A model generated the notes under the pieces. That model had not been told where the DNA came from, made no database searches, and saw only the letters and a program-made list of their open reading frames with translations. 64,000 nt of DNA, taken from positions 1,798,001 to 1,862,000 of the forward strand of contig NZ_CP071249.1 of NCBI RefSeq assembly GCF_024499055.1, read 5' to 3'. Source of the stretch: Turicibacter bilis. GTDB lineage: Bacteria > Bacillota_I > Bacilli_A > MOL361 > Turicibacteraceae. Numbering within the stretch: the first letter of the stretch is position 1; every line of letters begins with the position of its first letter. Below, in pieces: positions 34,613 through 42,978 of this stretch. The position numbers were made by a program, and so were the translations under genes.

Positions 34613-36592
34613 ATGGACTACCAAAAAGATTTAGATGCCTTTTATGATTCTATTAATGTTGATTATGCGGCCTATGTGGCTAATACTCTTTCTCAGTTTG
34701 GATCAAATGAAACTCTTGGATTTCGAATGGCTGGTTCAGAAGCAGAACTTGCAGCCGGTCATTTTTTATACCAAGAATTTAACAGCATTGGTTTAAAAAA
34801 TGTTCGAAAAGAAAAAGTAATCGTTGATTCATGGGAGTTTAAGAATGGAGAGCTCTATTATCTAGATCAAAAGAATACACCCAAAAAAATCACTTTAAGC
34901 GCCTATGCAAGCAACTGTATTCGTGAGAATAAAACCTTTGACCTTGTTTATGTGGGGAAAGGAACAAAAAAAGATTACGAGAACATCGACGTTAAAGGAA
35001 AATTAGTACTCATTGATTTAGACTCTTATATTGGTTGTCAAATTGGTATTTGCGCCTTACAGGCCAGACACAAAGGAGCTTATGGAATCATTGCTGCTCC
35101 TATAAATGAAAATCAAAAACTTCCAACTGATGCGCTCACTTATGAAAACTTTACGGCACCCGCTGATATTCCAGCCTTTTCGATTAGTTTAAAAGATGGT
35201 TATATTCTTAAAACATTATTAATTCAATCACCTTCTTCTAAGATTTCGGTTATCTTGAATTGTTATAGTAAAGTTTCACCTGATAGTACCTCATATAATA
35301 TTATTGGTGAGATTCCAGGTAGAGATACCAATGATATTATTTTAGTTATGTCTCATTATGATGGATTATTTCACAATTTTCATAGCGGAGCTTGTGGGTG
35401 TGGTTTACTACTAAGCTTAGCCCGTGCTTTAATTAATAGTCATTATATTCCGAGTAAAACAATTATCTTCATTGCCCATAGTGCGAAAGAATGGGGATTA
35501 ACAAATTCCTCTTTCAATTGGTCCATTGGTGGATATCAACAGATTACTAAAAATCATCCTGAATGGGCCGAAAAAGCATTCGTTGCTATTAATTTAGAAG
35601 GTTTTGTCGCTCATGATGAATACGATTATCATCATATCCGTACGGCTTATGAATATAAGGAATTGGTTAATGCGATTCAAAAAATTGTAACGGGCTGTCC
35701 TTATAAACAAGGTTGTCTCATTGATGCACCAACCACCATCTTAAGTGATGACTTTGCCTACTCTCAAAGTGGGGTACCTACGATTATTAGTTATCGCCCA
35801 ATTAACGAGAACCATTTAACGACTTATCAGACAAACTATGACCTAATTCACAATCACTTTAGTCGATCAGCTTTTGAATATTGTCATAAACTATATGGAA
35901 CGATCATCATTTTATTTGATCAAATGAAGATTAAGCCCTTCAATTTTGAGAAACTGTTTCATGCCTTAGAAGAAAGTCTCGACTTTGAATCTTATCATCA
36001 TTATAAAGAGCTCTATTTCCTCATCCATGATGCGAAATGGTGCGCTAAAAATCTTTATGAGTTTACTCAACGTAATCACTTTACTGATTCTGAAGCGAAA
36101 TATATTAATCAACAGCTTCACTATCTCTACTTAATGATTCAGCAATCTTTTGTACGACTTTCATGGTATGGAGCAAATATTTTCCCACACGAAGCTCATC
36201 AAGAAAATATCCTTCATCTTCGTGAGGCGATTCGACTATTAAAAAAAGAAAAGCTAAAATCTGCCGTTGAACAGCTTTGTCGAGTTGACCTGAATCTCTA
36301 TGCCTTCTACTTCGATAAAAAAACATATCAATTCTATATTCATCAGTCCTGTCATCAAGATGACGAACATTTAACTTGGGGACGAGATTTATTATTAAGT
36401 GAGCTCGATCTTTATGATATTATTGAAACGCTTCAGCGTAAGCATTCTTGGGAAGATATTTATGTTGAAATCCAGCATCTAAAAGAGATCTTAAAAGAAG
36501 AAGAGTTTCGCCAAGAAAAAGTGATTGAAGAAGAAATGGTGCATCTTAAACAAATCATTGATTGGATGCGCTCATTGTATCGACGTCCATAA
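34613..36592 (+). CDS. M28-like peptidase homologue lacking key catalytic residues
   Basis: 659 residues, soluble, no signal peptide. Residues about 90-215 form a PA-type insert (DLVYVGKGTKKDYENIDVKGK) and 235-420 the M28 fold. The first ligand region reads MSHYDGLFHNFHSGACGCG: His and Asp of HYD are there but the bridging Asp after it is missing. The normally Glu-Glu motif reads AHSAKEWGL, so the general-base Glu is Lys. Later NLEGF and LSDDFAYSQSGVPTI are retained. The last 230 residues are helical and unlike other M28 proteins. Probably inactive or with altered chemistry. RBS AAGGAGGAG is strong. Confidence 0.8.
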   Translation: MDYQKDLDAFYDSINVDYAAYVANTLSQFGSNETLGFRMAGSEAELAAGHFLYQEFNSIGLKNVRKEKVIVDSWEFKNGELYYLDQKNTPKKITLSAYASNCIRENKTFDLVYVGKGTKKDYENIDVKGKLVLIDLDSYIGCQIGICALQARHKGAYGIIAAPINENQKLPTDALTYENFTAPADIPAFSISLKDGYILKTLLIQSPSSKISVILNCYSKVSPDSTSYNIIGEIPGRDTNDIILVMSHYDGLFHNFHSGACGCGLLLSLARALINSHYIPSKTIIFIAHSAKEWGLTNSSFNWSIGGYQQITKNHPEWAEKAFVAINLEGFVAHDEYDYHHIRTAYEYKELVNAIQKIVTGCPYKQGCLIDAPTTILSDDFAYSQSGVPTIISYRPINENHLTTYQTNYDLIHNHFSRSAFEYCHKLYGTIIILFDQMKIKPFNFEKLFHALEESLDFESYHHYKELYFLIHDAKWCAKNLYEFTQRNHFTDSEAKYINQQLHYLYLMIQQSFVRLSWYGANIFPHEAHQENILHLREAIRLLKKEKLKSAVEQLCRVDLNLYAFYFDKKTYQFYIHQSCHQDDEHLTWGRDLLLSELDLYDIIETLQRKHSWEDIYVEIQHLKEILKEEEFRQEKVIEEEMVHLKQIIDWMRSLYRRP

Positions 36593-36599
36593 ATGCATA

Positions 36600-37012
36600 G
36601 TATAATAATCTATATAGAAACAGAAATGTATTTCATCATTCTATATCAGTCTTAGTTAATCGATTGGTTTAATACTAAGACAGACTATAGTCCAGCTAAA
36701 AGTTTTCCGATATGAAAAACTTATCTGGACTTATATATATACATAGCAAAATGTATTTCATATACTAACCATCAGGCTTAGTACACAAGTCTTTTTGATA
36801 AAAAGGCCAACTATAGTAGGGCTGGGGCACCTAGCGATTTCTCAAAGAAATCTAATCCCCCACTACTAGGGCATGGGCCACCTGCCGTTTCCAACGGAAA
36901 TGTATCCTCCGCTGGTAGGGCATGGGTTACCTGCCATGCGAAGCATTTATCCTCAACCGGCAAGACTTTAGTTTTTACGATGTTAAAAACTTATCTGGAC
37001 TTATATATATCA
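36600..37012 (+). repeat. Head-module-tail repeat, locus A (three hairpin modules)
   Basis: Two head-plus-tail units and a module block. AAATGTATTTCAT occurs at 36624 and 36749. Tail hairpin 1 runs from GTCCAG (36690) to CTGGAC (36725-36730). A 26-nt identical stretch containing AAAACTTATCTGGACTTATA is at 36715-36740 and again, exactly 270 nt later, at 36985-37010. Between them lie three tandem modules of about 50 nt (36814-36869, 36866-36919, 36916-36962), each with GGGCnnGGGnnACCT, an inner hairpin (e.g. GATTTCTCAAAGAAATC, ATGCGAAGCAT) and then ATCC(T/C)C. Related copies are at 51721-51890 (minus) and 61710-61772. Confidence 0.8.
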
Positions 37013-37032
37013 TTGATAAGGTTGTGATTGTC

Positions 37033-37491
37033 ATGCAAAAATTCAATGCAAAAATTATCGAAGCACCAAGAGGGGGAGCCTACGTTGAAATTCCCTTTAA
37101 TGTTGAAGACATCTACCATGCAAAAAGAGTTAAAGTAAAAGCCTTATTTGAGACGATTGAATATCGTGGATCACTTGTTAAAATGGGAACTGATTGTCAT
37201 ATTCTTGGCATGCCAAAAGCCATTCGCGAGAAACTAAATAAACAAATTGGAGATTCAGTGTCTGTGACCATTGAAAAAGACGAAGAAGAACGAATCATCG
37301 AACTTCCAGTGGAATTTAAAGAAATCCTCCATCAGGAAACTGAAGCATTAGCCTTTTGGGAGACACTCTCATACTCTAATCAAAAAAAGTATATGACTTG
37401 GATAACTTCTGCTAAAAAAGAAGACACAAAAATGAAACGAATAGAGTCAGCTATCCAAAAATTAATCAATAAAGAACGCTATGTTAGATAA
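37033..37491 (+). CDS. DUF1905/YdeI (OmdA-like) protein
   Basis: 152 residues. The N-terminal 95 residues match the DUF1905 barrel (NAKIIEAPRGGAYVEIPFNV, then YRGSLVKMGTDCHILGMPKA, the GDSVSVTIEKD strand) and the rest is the helical YdeI/OmdA tail (ALAFWETLSYSNQKKYMTWI, then AKKEDTKMKRIESAIQKL). Function unknown. The ATG at 37033 is chosen; the open frame continues 37 codons upstream but that stretch lies wholly in the repeat, so it is not real coding. The repeat's tail hairpin therefore ends only 20 nt before the start codon. Confidence 0.85.
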   Translation: MQKFNAKIIEAPRGGAYVEIPFNVEDIYHAKRVKVKALFETIEYRGSLVKMGTDCHILGMPKAIREKLNKQIGDSVSVTIEKDEEERIIELPVEFKEILHQETEALAFWETLSYSNQKKYMTWITSAKKEDTKMKRIESAIQKLINKERYVR

Positions 37492-37676
37492 CGTTATTGA
37501 TAAGTGGGATAAAAAAATGGATTGGATAAGGTTAAATATAAAGTCATTTTTGTAATAACTTTTGTAAGAAATTAAATACTGTTCATAAATTTATAACCGA
37601 AAAAATGAGTTGTGCAAAAAGCACTACAAAAACAAAGAAGTTTTTAATAGAAAAGTCTCAGAATCATTGATCATAA

Positions 37677-37715
37677 CAAAAAAGCAGCCATTATAAAAAT
37701 GACTGCTTTTTGTTT
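37677..37715. terminator. Likely terminator
   Basis: AAAAAGCAG...CAT and ATG...CTGCTTTTT form an imperfect stem with T-runs on both strands. The remainder of 37492-37804 shows no gene. Confidence 0.65.
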
Positions 37716-37804
37716 GTAAAAACTGAGGTAAATTTAGTTGTTCAATCCTAAACCTGAAACTATTTAGTATTTAAACTGACTCAACATATAAATGTCTAAG
37801 ACAC

Positions 37805-38050
37805 TTAACCTAAAGCTACAAACAATAATGCAAAATATAATAGAGGAATTAGGTTTAATACTAGTCCTAAAAGACTTACCCACTTTTTCTCATATTTCAA
37901 AAATAGCGATAATATAGATAAGACTATCCCGATAATTCCTAATACAATCATAGCTATCATCGAAGAAGTTAAATAAGCAAATACTAAAATATTTAATAGA
38001 CATCCAATAACAATACTAACTAATCCTAATTTTTTAGATAAACTAGTCAT
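37805..38050 (-). CDS. Small three-helix membrane protein, unknown
   Basis: 81 residues in three hydrophobic segments (LGLVSIVIGCLLNILVFAY, MIAMIVLGIIGIVLSILSLF, LLGLVLNLIPLLYFALLFVAL), resembling DUF4190-type small membrane proteins. The ATG at 38050 is favoured over 38059 because AGAGG precedes it by 10 nt. Confidence 0.55.
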   Translation of the reverse strand: MTSLSKKLGLVSIVIGCLLNILVFAYLTSSMIAMIVLGIIGIVLSILSLFLKYEKKWVSLLGLVLNLIPLLYFALLFVALG

Positions 38051-38243
38051 GATTTCCATTCCTCTTTTAAAAAATATTATACATATATTGTAACAAATAA
38101 AAAGAAAAGATTCAAAAATTTAACACTTCAATACACCGAAATAACAGGAAGGTAGCTGTCGCATTTATACATGTAAAGGAATTGCCTCAGAATTCACTAT
38201 TAAATGATATCAGTTCCATTAATTTTTTCATATCGTAAAAAAT

Positions 38244-39515
38244 GAGTCTTCACCAGAAATGGTGCTTGACTAAATAAATGCTTATATTTACCTATAAAAA
38301 AAACATCTAAAATCTTGTACTTTAGTAAGTGCGACCAAACCAAAGTTAGGAGATTTTAGATGCACTTACATCATATCAATGATTTAATTCAATTACAAGA
38401 TGTTACAGTCAGTAACTATCATATTTCTGAAGATCATGTTTTATTTTTAAGCCTGTGTCCAACAAAGAGTAAACAACCTTGTCCTTGTTGCCATACTCAA
38501 GCATTTGTTATTTGTAAAGGTAGCCGTCAAAAACTACGTCAAGTTAGACATTTACGTTGTTTCAATCGTGAAACCATTTTATTGATTCCGATGAAGCGGC
38601 TTTTCTGTAAACAGTGTGAAGTTTCTTTTTTGACAGGTAAAACTCGTTATACAAACGATTATAAACGTGAACTTTCTAAACCGTTAGTCGGTACCACTGT
38701 TAAACAACTAACAGATACGTTCAAGGTCCCTTACTCAACCGGTGAACGCTTCATTAAGCAACATCTTGCTCATTTAATTCCGTCTATTCAAAGAAAAGTG
38801 ATAACTGCTGCTCAAGGATCAACTCGGCTCATATTAGGCATTGATGATTTTGCGATTCGAAAAGGTCATACTTATAATACAGGATTTCATGACCTAAGAA
38901 ATGGTAGCCTGTTAACATTAGTCATGGGAAGAACTTATCAAACGTTAATTCAAAATCAAGGCTTAATGAATCAACTCAAAGAATTGAAACCCTACGCTGT
39001 TGTGATGGATTTAGCACGTTCTTATCACAAGTTTGTCACTAACACCGGAAAATCGCAAATATCTGAAACGAAATAAAAACCTTATCGGTAAACGATATGA
39101 TTCTTTGAGCGAGAAAGAAGAACGAAAATTAGGAAAACTTCTAAGCTATTCAAAAGAACTGACGGAAGTGTATGCCATTAAAGAATCACTGATTAATTGG
39201 TATGAATTAAGTAATGAAACAAATTCTTATAGACGTTTAATTCAATGGATTGATCGAGCTAAAGCCCTAAATATTCCTGAATTAACTGAAGCACTTAAAC
39301 CTTTTAAAAATTGGACAGAAGAAATTTCTAATTACCATAAGTGTCGTTACACAAATGGTGCAGTAGAAGGACGAAATAATAAAATTAAAACATTAATTCG
39401 AAGAAGTTATTTTCTTCCGAATCGAACGATCTATGAGAATAGAATCTTCTTAGAATGTAATGAGCGATTTTTTATAGATGAATTAAGTGTCAAGAACCAA
39501 TTTTGGTGTTGAGCC
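38244..39515 (+). mobile_element. ISL3-family insertion sequence with exact ends and 8-bp target duplication
   Basis: Left inverted repeat 38244-38270 begins GAGTCTTCACCAGAAATGGT; right inverted repeat 39489-39515 read inward begins GGCTCAACACCAAAATTGGT; 20 of 27 positions agree. On the outside the 8-mer TAAAAAAT is duplicated (38236-38243 and 39516-39523), as expected for ISL3. The element is 1272 bp, shorter than usual for the family, because the transposase gene has lost an internal part. No passenger gene. Confidence 0.93.
38360..39512 (+). pseudogene. ISL3-family transposase, internally deleted and frameshifted
   Basis: First frame (38360-39076): N-terminal zinc finger CPCCHTQAFV...CKQCEVSF, HTH region and the first part of the DDE domain (ILGIDDFAIRKGHTYNTGF, VVMDLARSYHKFVTN). 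The family then normally has a DxxHxxR-type segment of some 30-60 residues; here it is missing and the frame changes at about 39045, continuing as ENRKYLKRNKNLIGKRYD through YTNGAVEGRNNKIKTLIRRS (the catalytic-Glu region) to 39512. So the copy cannot make an active transposase. Confidence 0.88.
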
Positions 39516-39612
39516 TAAAAAATTTTAATGAAAATATATAATATATTGATAGCATATCAATGTTTTCATGAGTTTAGTTTGAAATAAATAATTTGAAACA
39601 ACACGTCGATGA

Positions 39613-39642
39613 TTGGACTTAACGTGAGTTATTCTCTATAAT
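39613..39642 (+). promoter_or_regulatory. Sigma-A type promoter for the second BFD-like gene
   Basis: TTGGAC (39613-39618), 18-bp spacer, TATAAT (39637-39642), 46 nt before the start codon. Confidence 0.75.
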
Positions 39643-39688
39643 GGATAATTGAAAAGCTTAACCAAAATAGAGAAATGAGGGAAAAATA

Positions 39689-39988
39689 ATGAAATTAGAA
39701 AAAATTCAAAAACCAGATTACTTAAAAGTTCGTCATGCAATGATTGCAGGGGCTCGTACGATTGAAGATGTTAAAGTAATGACAGATCTTGATACAGTGG
39801 AATACGAAAACGACATTAAAGCTATCTTAGCAAGTATCTGTGGATGTAAAGGAACTTCATTAGAACAAGTAGTTACTTTAGCAACTGAAGGAAAAACAGT
39901 TGAAGAAATCAAAGAAATTACAGGAACTGCTACAGCTTGTGGACGTTGTATTCATTTATTAGAAGCTGTTGTGGCTGCCAAAAAATAA
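39689..39988 (+). CDS. BFD-like [2Fe-2S] protein with 45-residue N-terminal extension
   Basis: 99 residues. The C-terminal half is a BFD domain with C51, C53, C84 and C87 (ICGCKG...ACGRC), spacing C-X-C-X30-C-X2-C. The first 45 residues, QKPDYLKVRHAMIAGARTI and on, form a conserved extension that looks like a second, cysteine-free copy of the helical half. The nearby protein at 42653-42952 has the same build (99 residues, RHA-xxx-GARTI). RBS ATGAGGG precedes the start. Role in iron or electron handling is inferred from the fold only. Confidence 0.82.
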   Translation: MKLEKIQKPDYLKVRHAMIAGARTIEDVKVMTDLDTVEYENDIKAILASICGCKGTSLEQVVTLATEGKTVEEIKEITGTATACGRCIHLLEAVVAAKK

Positions 39989-40016
39989 AACTCCATCACT
40001 GGATGGAGTTTTTTAT
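39987..40016. terminator. Bidirectional terminator
   Basis: AAAACTCCATC and GATGGAGTTTT stem with a short ACTG loop, shared with the convergent phosphoesterase. Confidence 0.9.
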
Positions 40017-40840
40017 TTTGTTTTTAAATAAAAAACGGTAATCTGTGGCACATTGAACAATCGAAAAGGTGCTTTTGTATTTCCAATTCCCGTATTAACA
40101 TATAAATTCATATCACGATTAATCTCATAAAACCCACGTACATATTTTTCAGCTAACGCTGTTGTCATTAAAGGTCCAACAAACGGGATGTATACCTGTC
40201 CTCCATGACTATGTCCCGCTACCACTAAATCGACTGGATAATTGATAAAATCATCAGCTAAATCAGGCTCATGTAACATTAAAACATTAAGGTGATTTTC
40301 TTGTATGCCTTTCATTGTCTGAACCGAATCATAATATCCAATCAAGGCATCATCAGCTCCAAAGAGACTAAGCGTCGTTCCTTTAATATTCAACGTTTCA
40401 TGATTATTGAGTAACACGTTAAAACCAGCTGATTCCATTAAATCTTCATAAAAACGTTCAGCTCCCCCACCATAATCTCGATTCCCAAAAACAGCGTATT
40501 TTCCAAATTTAGATTTGATTTTAGATAAAACGATTGCTATTTCATCGATAGCTCCATCATAATTAGCCGCATTATCCATTAAATCACCCGTAAATAAAAC
40601 GAGATCTACGTCTTGTTCATTGATTTTATCAACGACTTCTTGTAAATCTTCAAGCGTAAAAAAGTCACCTATATGTGTATCTGAAAATTGCACGACTTTA
40701 ATCGCTTCGCCTTGAATTTTACTAAGTGGCACATCATGAAAAATCACTCGTAACAACTTTGGTTCAACAAAGGTTGAATAAAGTATGATTAAAATTCCAA
40801 ATAAAATCAAATACCCTAATCGCTTAAAAAATACTTTCAT
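40013..40840 (-). CDS. Membrane-anchored metallophosphoesterase, YkuE/YaeI-like, with GNRD variant
   Basis: 275 residues with one N-terminal anchor (YLILFGILIILYSTFV) and a phosphoesterase domain: QFSDTHIGD, FTGDLMDNA, FGNRDYGGG, LMLHEPDLAD and VAGHSHGGQ. The third motif, usually GNH(D/E), reads GNRD, so the catalytic His is Arg. All other ligands are in place. It is a diverged paralogue of the enzyme at 18794-19633. RBS GATGAGCAG precedes the start. Substrate unknown. Confidence 0.87.
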   Translation of the reverse strand: MKVFFKRLGYLILFGILIILYSTFVEPKLLRVIFHDVPLSKIQGEAIKVVQFSDTHIGDFFTLEDLQEVVDKINEQDVDLVLFTGDLMDNAANYDGAIDEIAIVLSKIKSKFGKYAVFGNRDYGGGAERFYEDLMESAGFNVLLNNHETLNIKGTTLSLFGADDALIGYYDSVQTMKGIQENHLNVLMLHEPDLADDFINYPVDLVVAGHSHGGQVYIPFVGPLMTTALAEKYVRGFYEINRDMNLYVNTGIGNTKAPFRLFNVPQITVFYLKTK

Positions 40841-40980
40841 CTGCTCATCCTCTATACTCTCGTTTGTTATCTTTACAAAATTATATTGTACTCCCCTTAA
40901 ATTTAAATCACAAATACTATTTTTAAATTAATTTCACTTTAAATGTCGAAAGATTTATTAATCTATTTAATCCTTATTAA

Positions 40981-41009
40981 TTGCTTTTATTTGGAAATTT
41001 TAGTATAAT
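40981..41009 (+). promoter_or_regulatory. Sigma-A promoter for the brnQ leader transcript
   Basis: TTGCTT (40981-40986), exactly 17 bp, TATAAT (41004-41009). It would start a leader of almost 290 nt before the brnQ start codon. Confidence 0.85.
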
Positions 41010-41050
41010 AAGCTCAATCATATTTTATAATTAAGAAAGGATGACGCCAG

Positions 41051-41098
41051 ATGAATTCAACATTAACTAATCTGTATGATTATAGCTATTATTGTTAA
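41051..41098 (+). CDS. Candidate leader peptide of 15 residues
   Basis: A short frame MNSTLTNLYDYSYYC with AAAGGATG 8 nt upstream, about 35 nt after the promoter's expected start. Four of the last seven codons are Tyr, plus Asp, Ser and Cys. It is followed by a strong hairpin and two terminators before brnQ, the layout of ribosome-mediated attenuation. The amino acid it would sense is not obvious, as BrnQ carriers move Leu, Ile and Val. Confidence 0.5.
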   Translation: MNSTLTNLYDYSYYC

Positions 41099-41124
41099 GT
41101 TTGTATTTATGCTTGGAGTCATTC

Positions 41125-41275
41125 CCATCATAGGTACAAACTTTTAGACGTTTGTCTCTATGATGGCTATCTCTTATATAAAATAGATGCCACATAGATA
41201 AAAAACTATGTGGCCCTTTTATTAAAAGCTTATCGAATTACCACATAGTCTATTGAAACTATGTGGTTTTTTTAT
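41125..41275 (+). promoter_or_regulatory. brnQ leader: large hairpin and tandem terminators
   Basis: Hairpin 1: CCATCATAG (41125-41133) with ACAAAC pairs GTTTGT and CTATGATGG (41158-41166). Terminator 1: GCCACATAG (41189-41197) pairs CTATGTGGC (41206-41214), then a weak T-run. Terminator 2: ACCACATAG (41240-41248) pairs CTATGTGGT (41259-41267), then seven Ts. The two terminators share their stem, so the 5' arm of the first can pair with the 3' arm of the second, allowing alternative folds. Confidence 0.6.
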
Positions 41276-41303
41276 TCATACGATAGAAAAGAGGAGAAAA
41301 AAG

Positions 41304-42584
41304 ATGAAGCAAAAAAAAGATATCATTATTGTAGGATTTGCATTATTTTCAGTATTTTTCGGAGCAAGTAATTTAATTTTCCCACCATTTATCGGGGTTA
41401 CTTCCGGAAGTGAATGGTTAACAAGCTTTTTAGGGTTTGTTTTAGGGGATGTCGGAATTATTTTACTTTCAATTTATGCCATCGCTAAATGTGGTGATTA
41501 TCAATCCATTGTTGGACGTGCAGGTAAAAATTTTGGACTAAGCCTAGAAATTATTATGATGCTTTGTTTAGGGCCAATTTTAGCTATTCCTAGAACAGCC
41601 GCAACTACATTTGAATTAAGTATTACACCATTAATTCCAGGAGTAAACTCAGTCTTTTTCTCAATTATCTTCTTTGCCTTAACCCTTATATTAACGATTC
41701 GTCCAACAAAAGTAATGGATATTATCGGGAAGTTCCTAACTCCTGTTTTATTAATTTGTCTAGCTTTCTTGATTGGAAAAGGAATTATATCTCCACTTGG
41801 AACATTAAATAATGAAATTGAATCGAATGAATTATTCGTCACTGGATTAACACAAGGATATCAAACAATGGATGCTTTAGGAGTTGGAGGAATCACTGCA
41901 TTCATAATAGCTTCCTTCAAAGGAAAAGGATATACCTCACAGGAAGAACGTATTAAGTTAACGATTAACGCAACGATACTTGCTTGTTGTGGGCTGGCCT
42001 TAATATATGGTGGGTTAACTTACTTAGGGGCAACTGTTTCTAATCAATTTGATGCCACTGTTTCTCAAACTGCTTTATTAGTTGCAATTACTCATCAATT
42101 AATGGGACAATCAGGAACAATTATTTTAGGTATTATTGTCGCATTAGCTTGCCTAACAACAGCAATTGGTCTAACTTCTATTACAAGTAAATATTTCGAA
42201 GACGTGACAAACAAAAAACTAAAATATGAACACATCGCTATTTTTATTTGTACCTTTAGCACAATTGCCTCAACAATTGGAGTCGATCAAATTATTGCGC
42301 TATCAGTTCCTATCTTAACTATCATTTACCCAGTATCCATTATCCTAGTTATTTTAAGTGTCTTAAAAAAATTCTTTAGTAACAATTTATCCTTCGTTTT
42401 TGCAGGATACACAACATTACTAATCAGTGCTCTATCTGCCGCTAATGTTTCATTTATGAATGAACTACCTTTAGCAAATTTAGGTTTAAACTGGCTTCTA
42501 CCATCTTTACTTGTCGCAATAGTAGGAGAAATGATTGGCACTAAAAAATTATTAACCGTCAAAAGTCCTATTAAAGAATTATAA
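41304..42584 (+). CDS. brnQ: BrnQ family branched-chain amino acid carrier
   Basis: 426-residue membrane protein with about 12 helices, sodium- or proton-coupled importer of Leu, Ile and Val (LIV-II). It has the family opening VGFALFSVFFGASNLIFPP and GPILAIPRTAATTFELSI, both strongly conserved. The ATG at 41304 is used: AAAGAGGAGAAAAAAG is its RBS, and codons further upstream in the frame run through the terminator. It is followed 68 nt later by a BFD-like gene that may share the transcript. Confidence 0.93.
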   Translation: MKQKKDIIIVGFALFSVFFGASNLIFPPFIGVTSGSEWLTSFLGFVLGDVGIILLSIYAIAKCGDYQSIVGRAGKNFGLSLEIIMMLCLGPILAIPRTAATTFELSITPLIPGVNSVFFSIIFFALTLILTIRPTKVMDIIGKFLTPVLLICLAFLIGKGIISPLGTLNNEIESNELFVTGLTQGYQTMDALGVGGITAFIIASFKGKGYTSQEERIKLTINATILACCGLALIYGGLTYLGATVSNQFDATVSQTALLVAITHQLMGQSGTIILGIIVALACLTTAIGLTSITSKYFEDVTNKKLKYEHIAIFICTFSTIASTIGVDQIIALSVPILTIIYPVSIILVILSVLKKFFSNNLSFVFAGYTTLLISALSAANVSFMNELPLANLGLNWLLPSLLVAIVGEMIGTKKLLTVKSPIKEL

Positions 42585-42652
42585 ATAGGTATATTAACGG
42601 AGGTAATCTCTCATTCTAAAAATATAATCTATACAGAAAGGAAGCATTGCCG

Positions 42653-42952
42653 ATGTCTTTACCAAGAGAAGAATATATTGAAATTCGTCATGCTCAAGCT
42701 AAAGGAGCTCGTACGATTGATGACATCTTAAAAATGACGTCCATTCAAGCTGATACTCCTGAAAAAATGAAAGAAATTGAGGATGTTCTATATCTTGCAT
42801 GTAGCTGCAAAAAGGTATCAGTTGAAGAAGTAGCGATTGCTGTTCAAAATGGTGCAGATACAGTTGAAAAAATCCAAGAGCTTACAGAAGCAGGGACAGT
42901 CTGTGGACGCTGCATCCCAATCTTAGAAAATATTTTAGAACTTAAACATTAA
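42653..42952 (+). CDS. BFD-like [2Fe-2S] protein with N-terminal extension
   Basis: 99 residues with C50, C52, C84 and C87 (ACSCKK...VCGRC), spacing C-X-C-X31-C-X2-C. The N-terminal 45 residues (PREEYIEIRHAQAKGARTI, then DDILKMTSIQ) match the extension of the protein at 39689-39988. The ATG at 42653 is favoured; a TTG two codons upstream is too close to the ribosome site AGAAAGGAAG. It lies after brnQ on the same strand. Confidence 0.8.
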   Translation: MSLPREEYIEIRHAQAKGARTIDDILKMTSIQADTPEKMKEIEDVLYLACSCKKVSVEEVAIAVQNGADTVEKIQELTEAGTVCGRCIPILENILELKH

Positions 42953-42978
42953 AGACCTTGCGGAGCAAGGTCTTTTTC
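42951..42978 (+). terminator. Rho-independent terminator
   Basis: AAAGACCTTGC and GCAAGGTCTTT stem with loop GGA, then TTCATT. Confidence 0.9.

Noticed and set aside
36814-36962. CRISPR array
   Set aside because: The three modules are of similar length but diverged and have no repeat-spacer pattern; no cas genes are present.
36922-37032. 37-codon N-terminal extension of the DUF1905 protein
   Set aside because: It lies entirely inside the repeat modules and tail, and the protein family begins at the ATG at 37033.
41040-41303. T-box leader of brnQ
   Set aside because: No T-box sequence, no specifier loop layout; a short ORF with terminators explains the region better.
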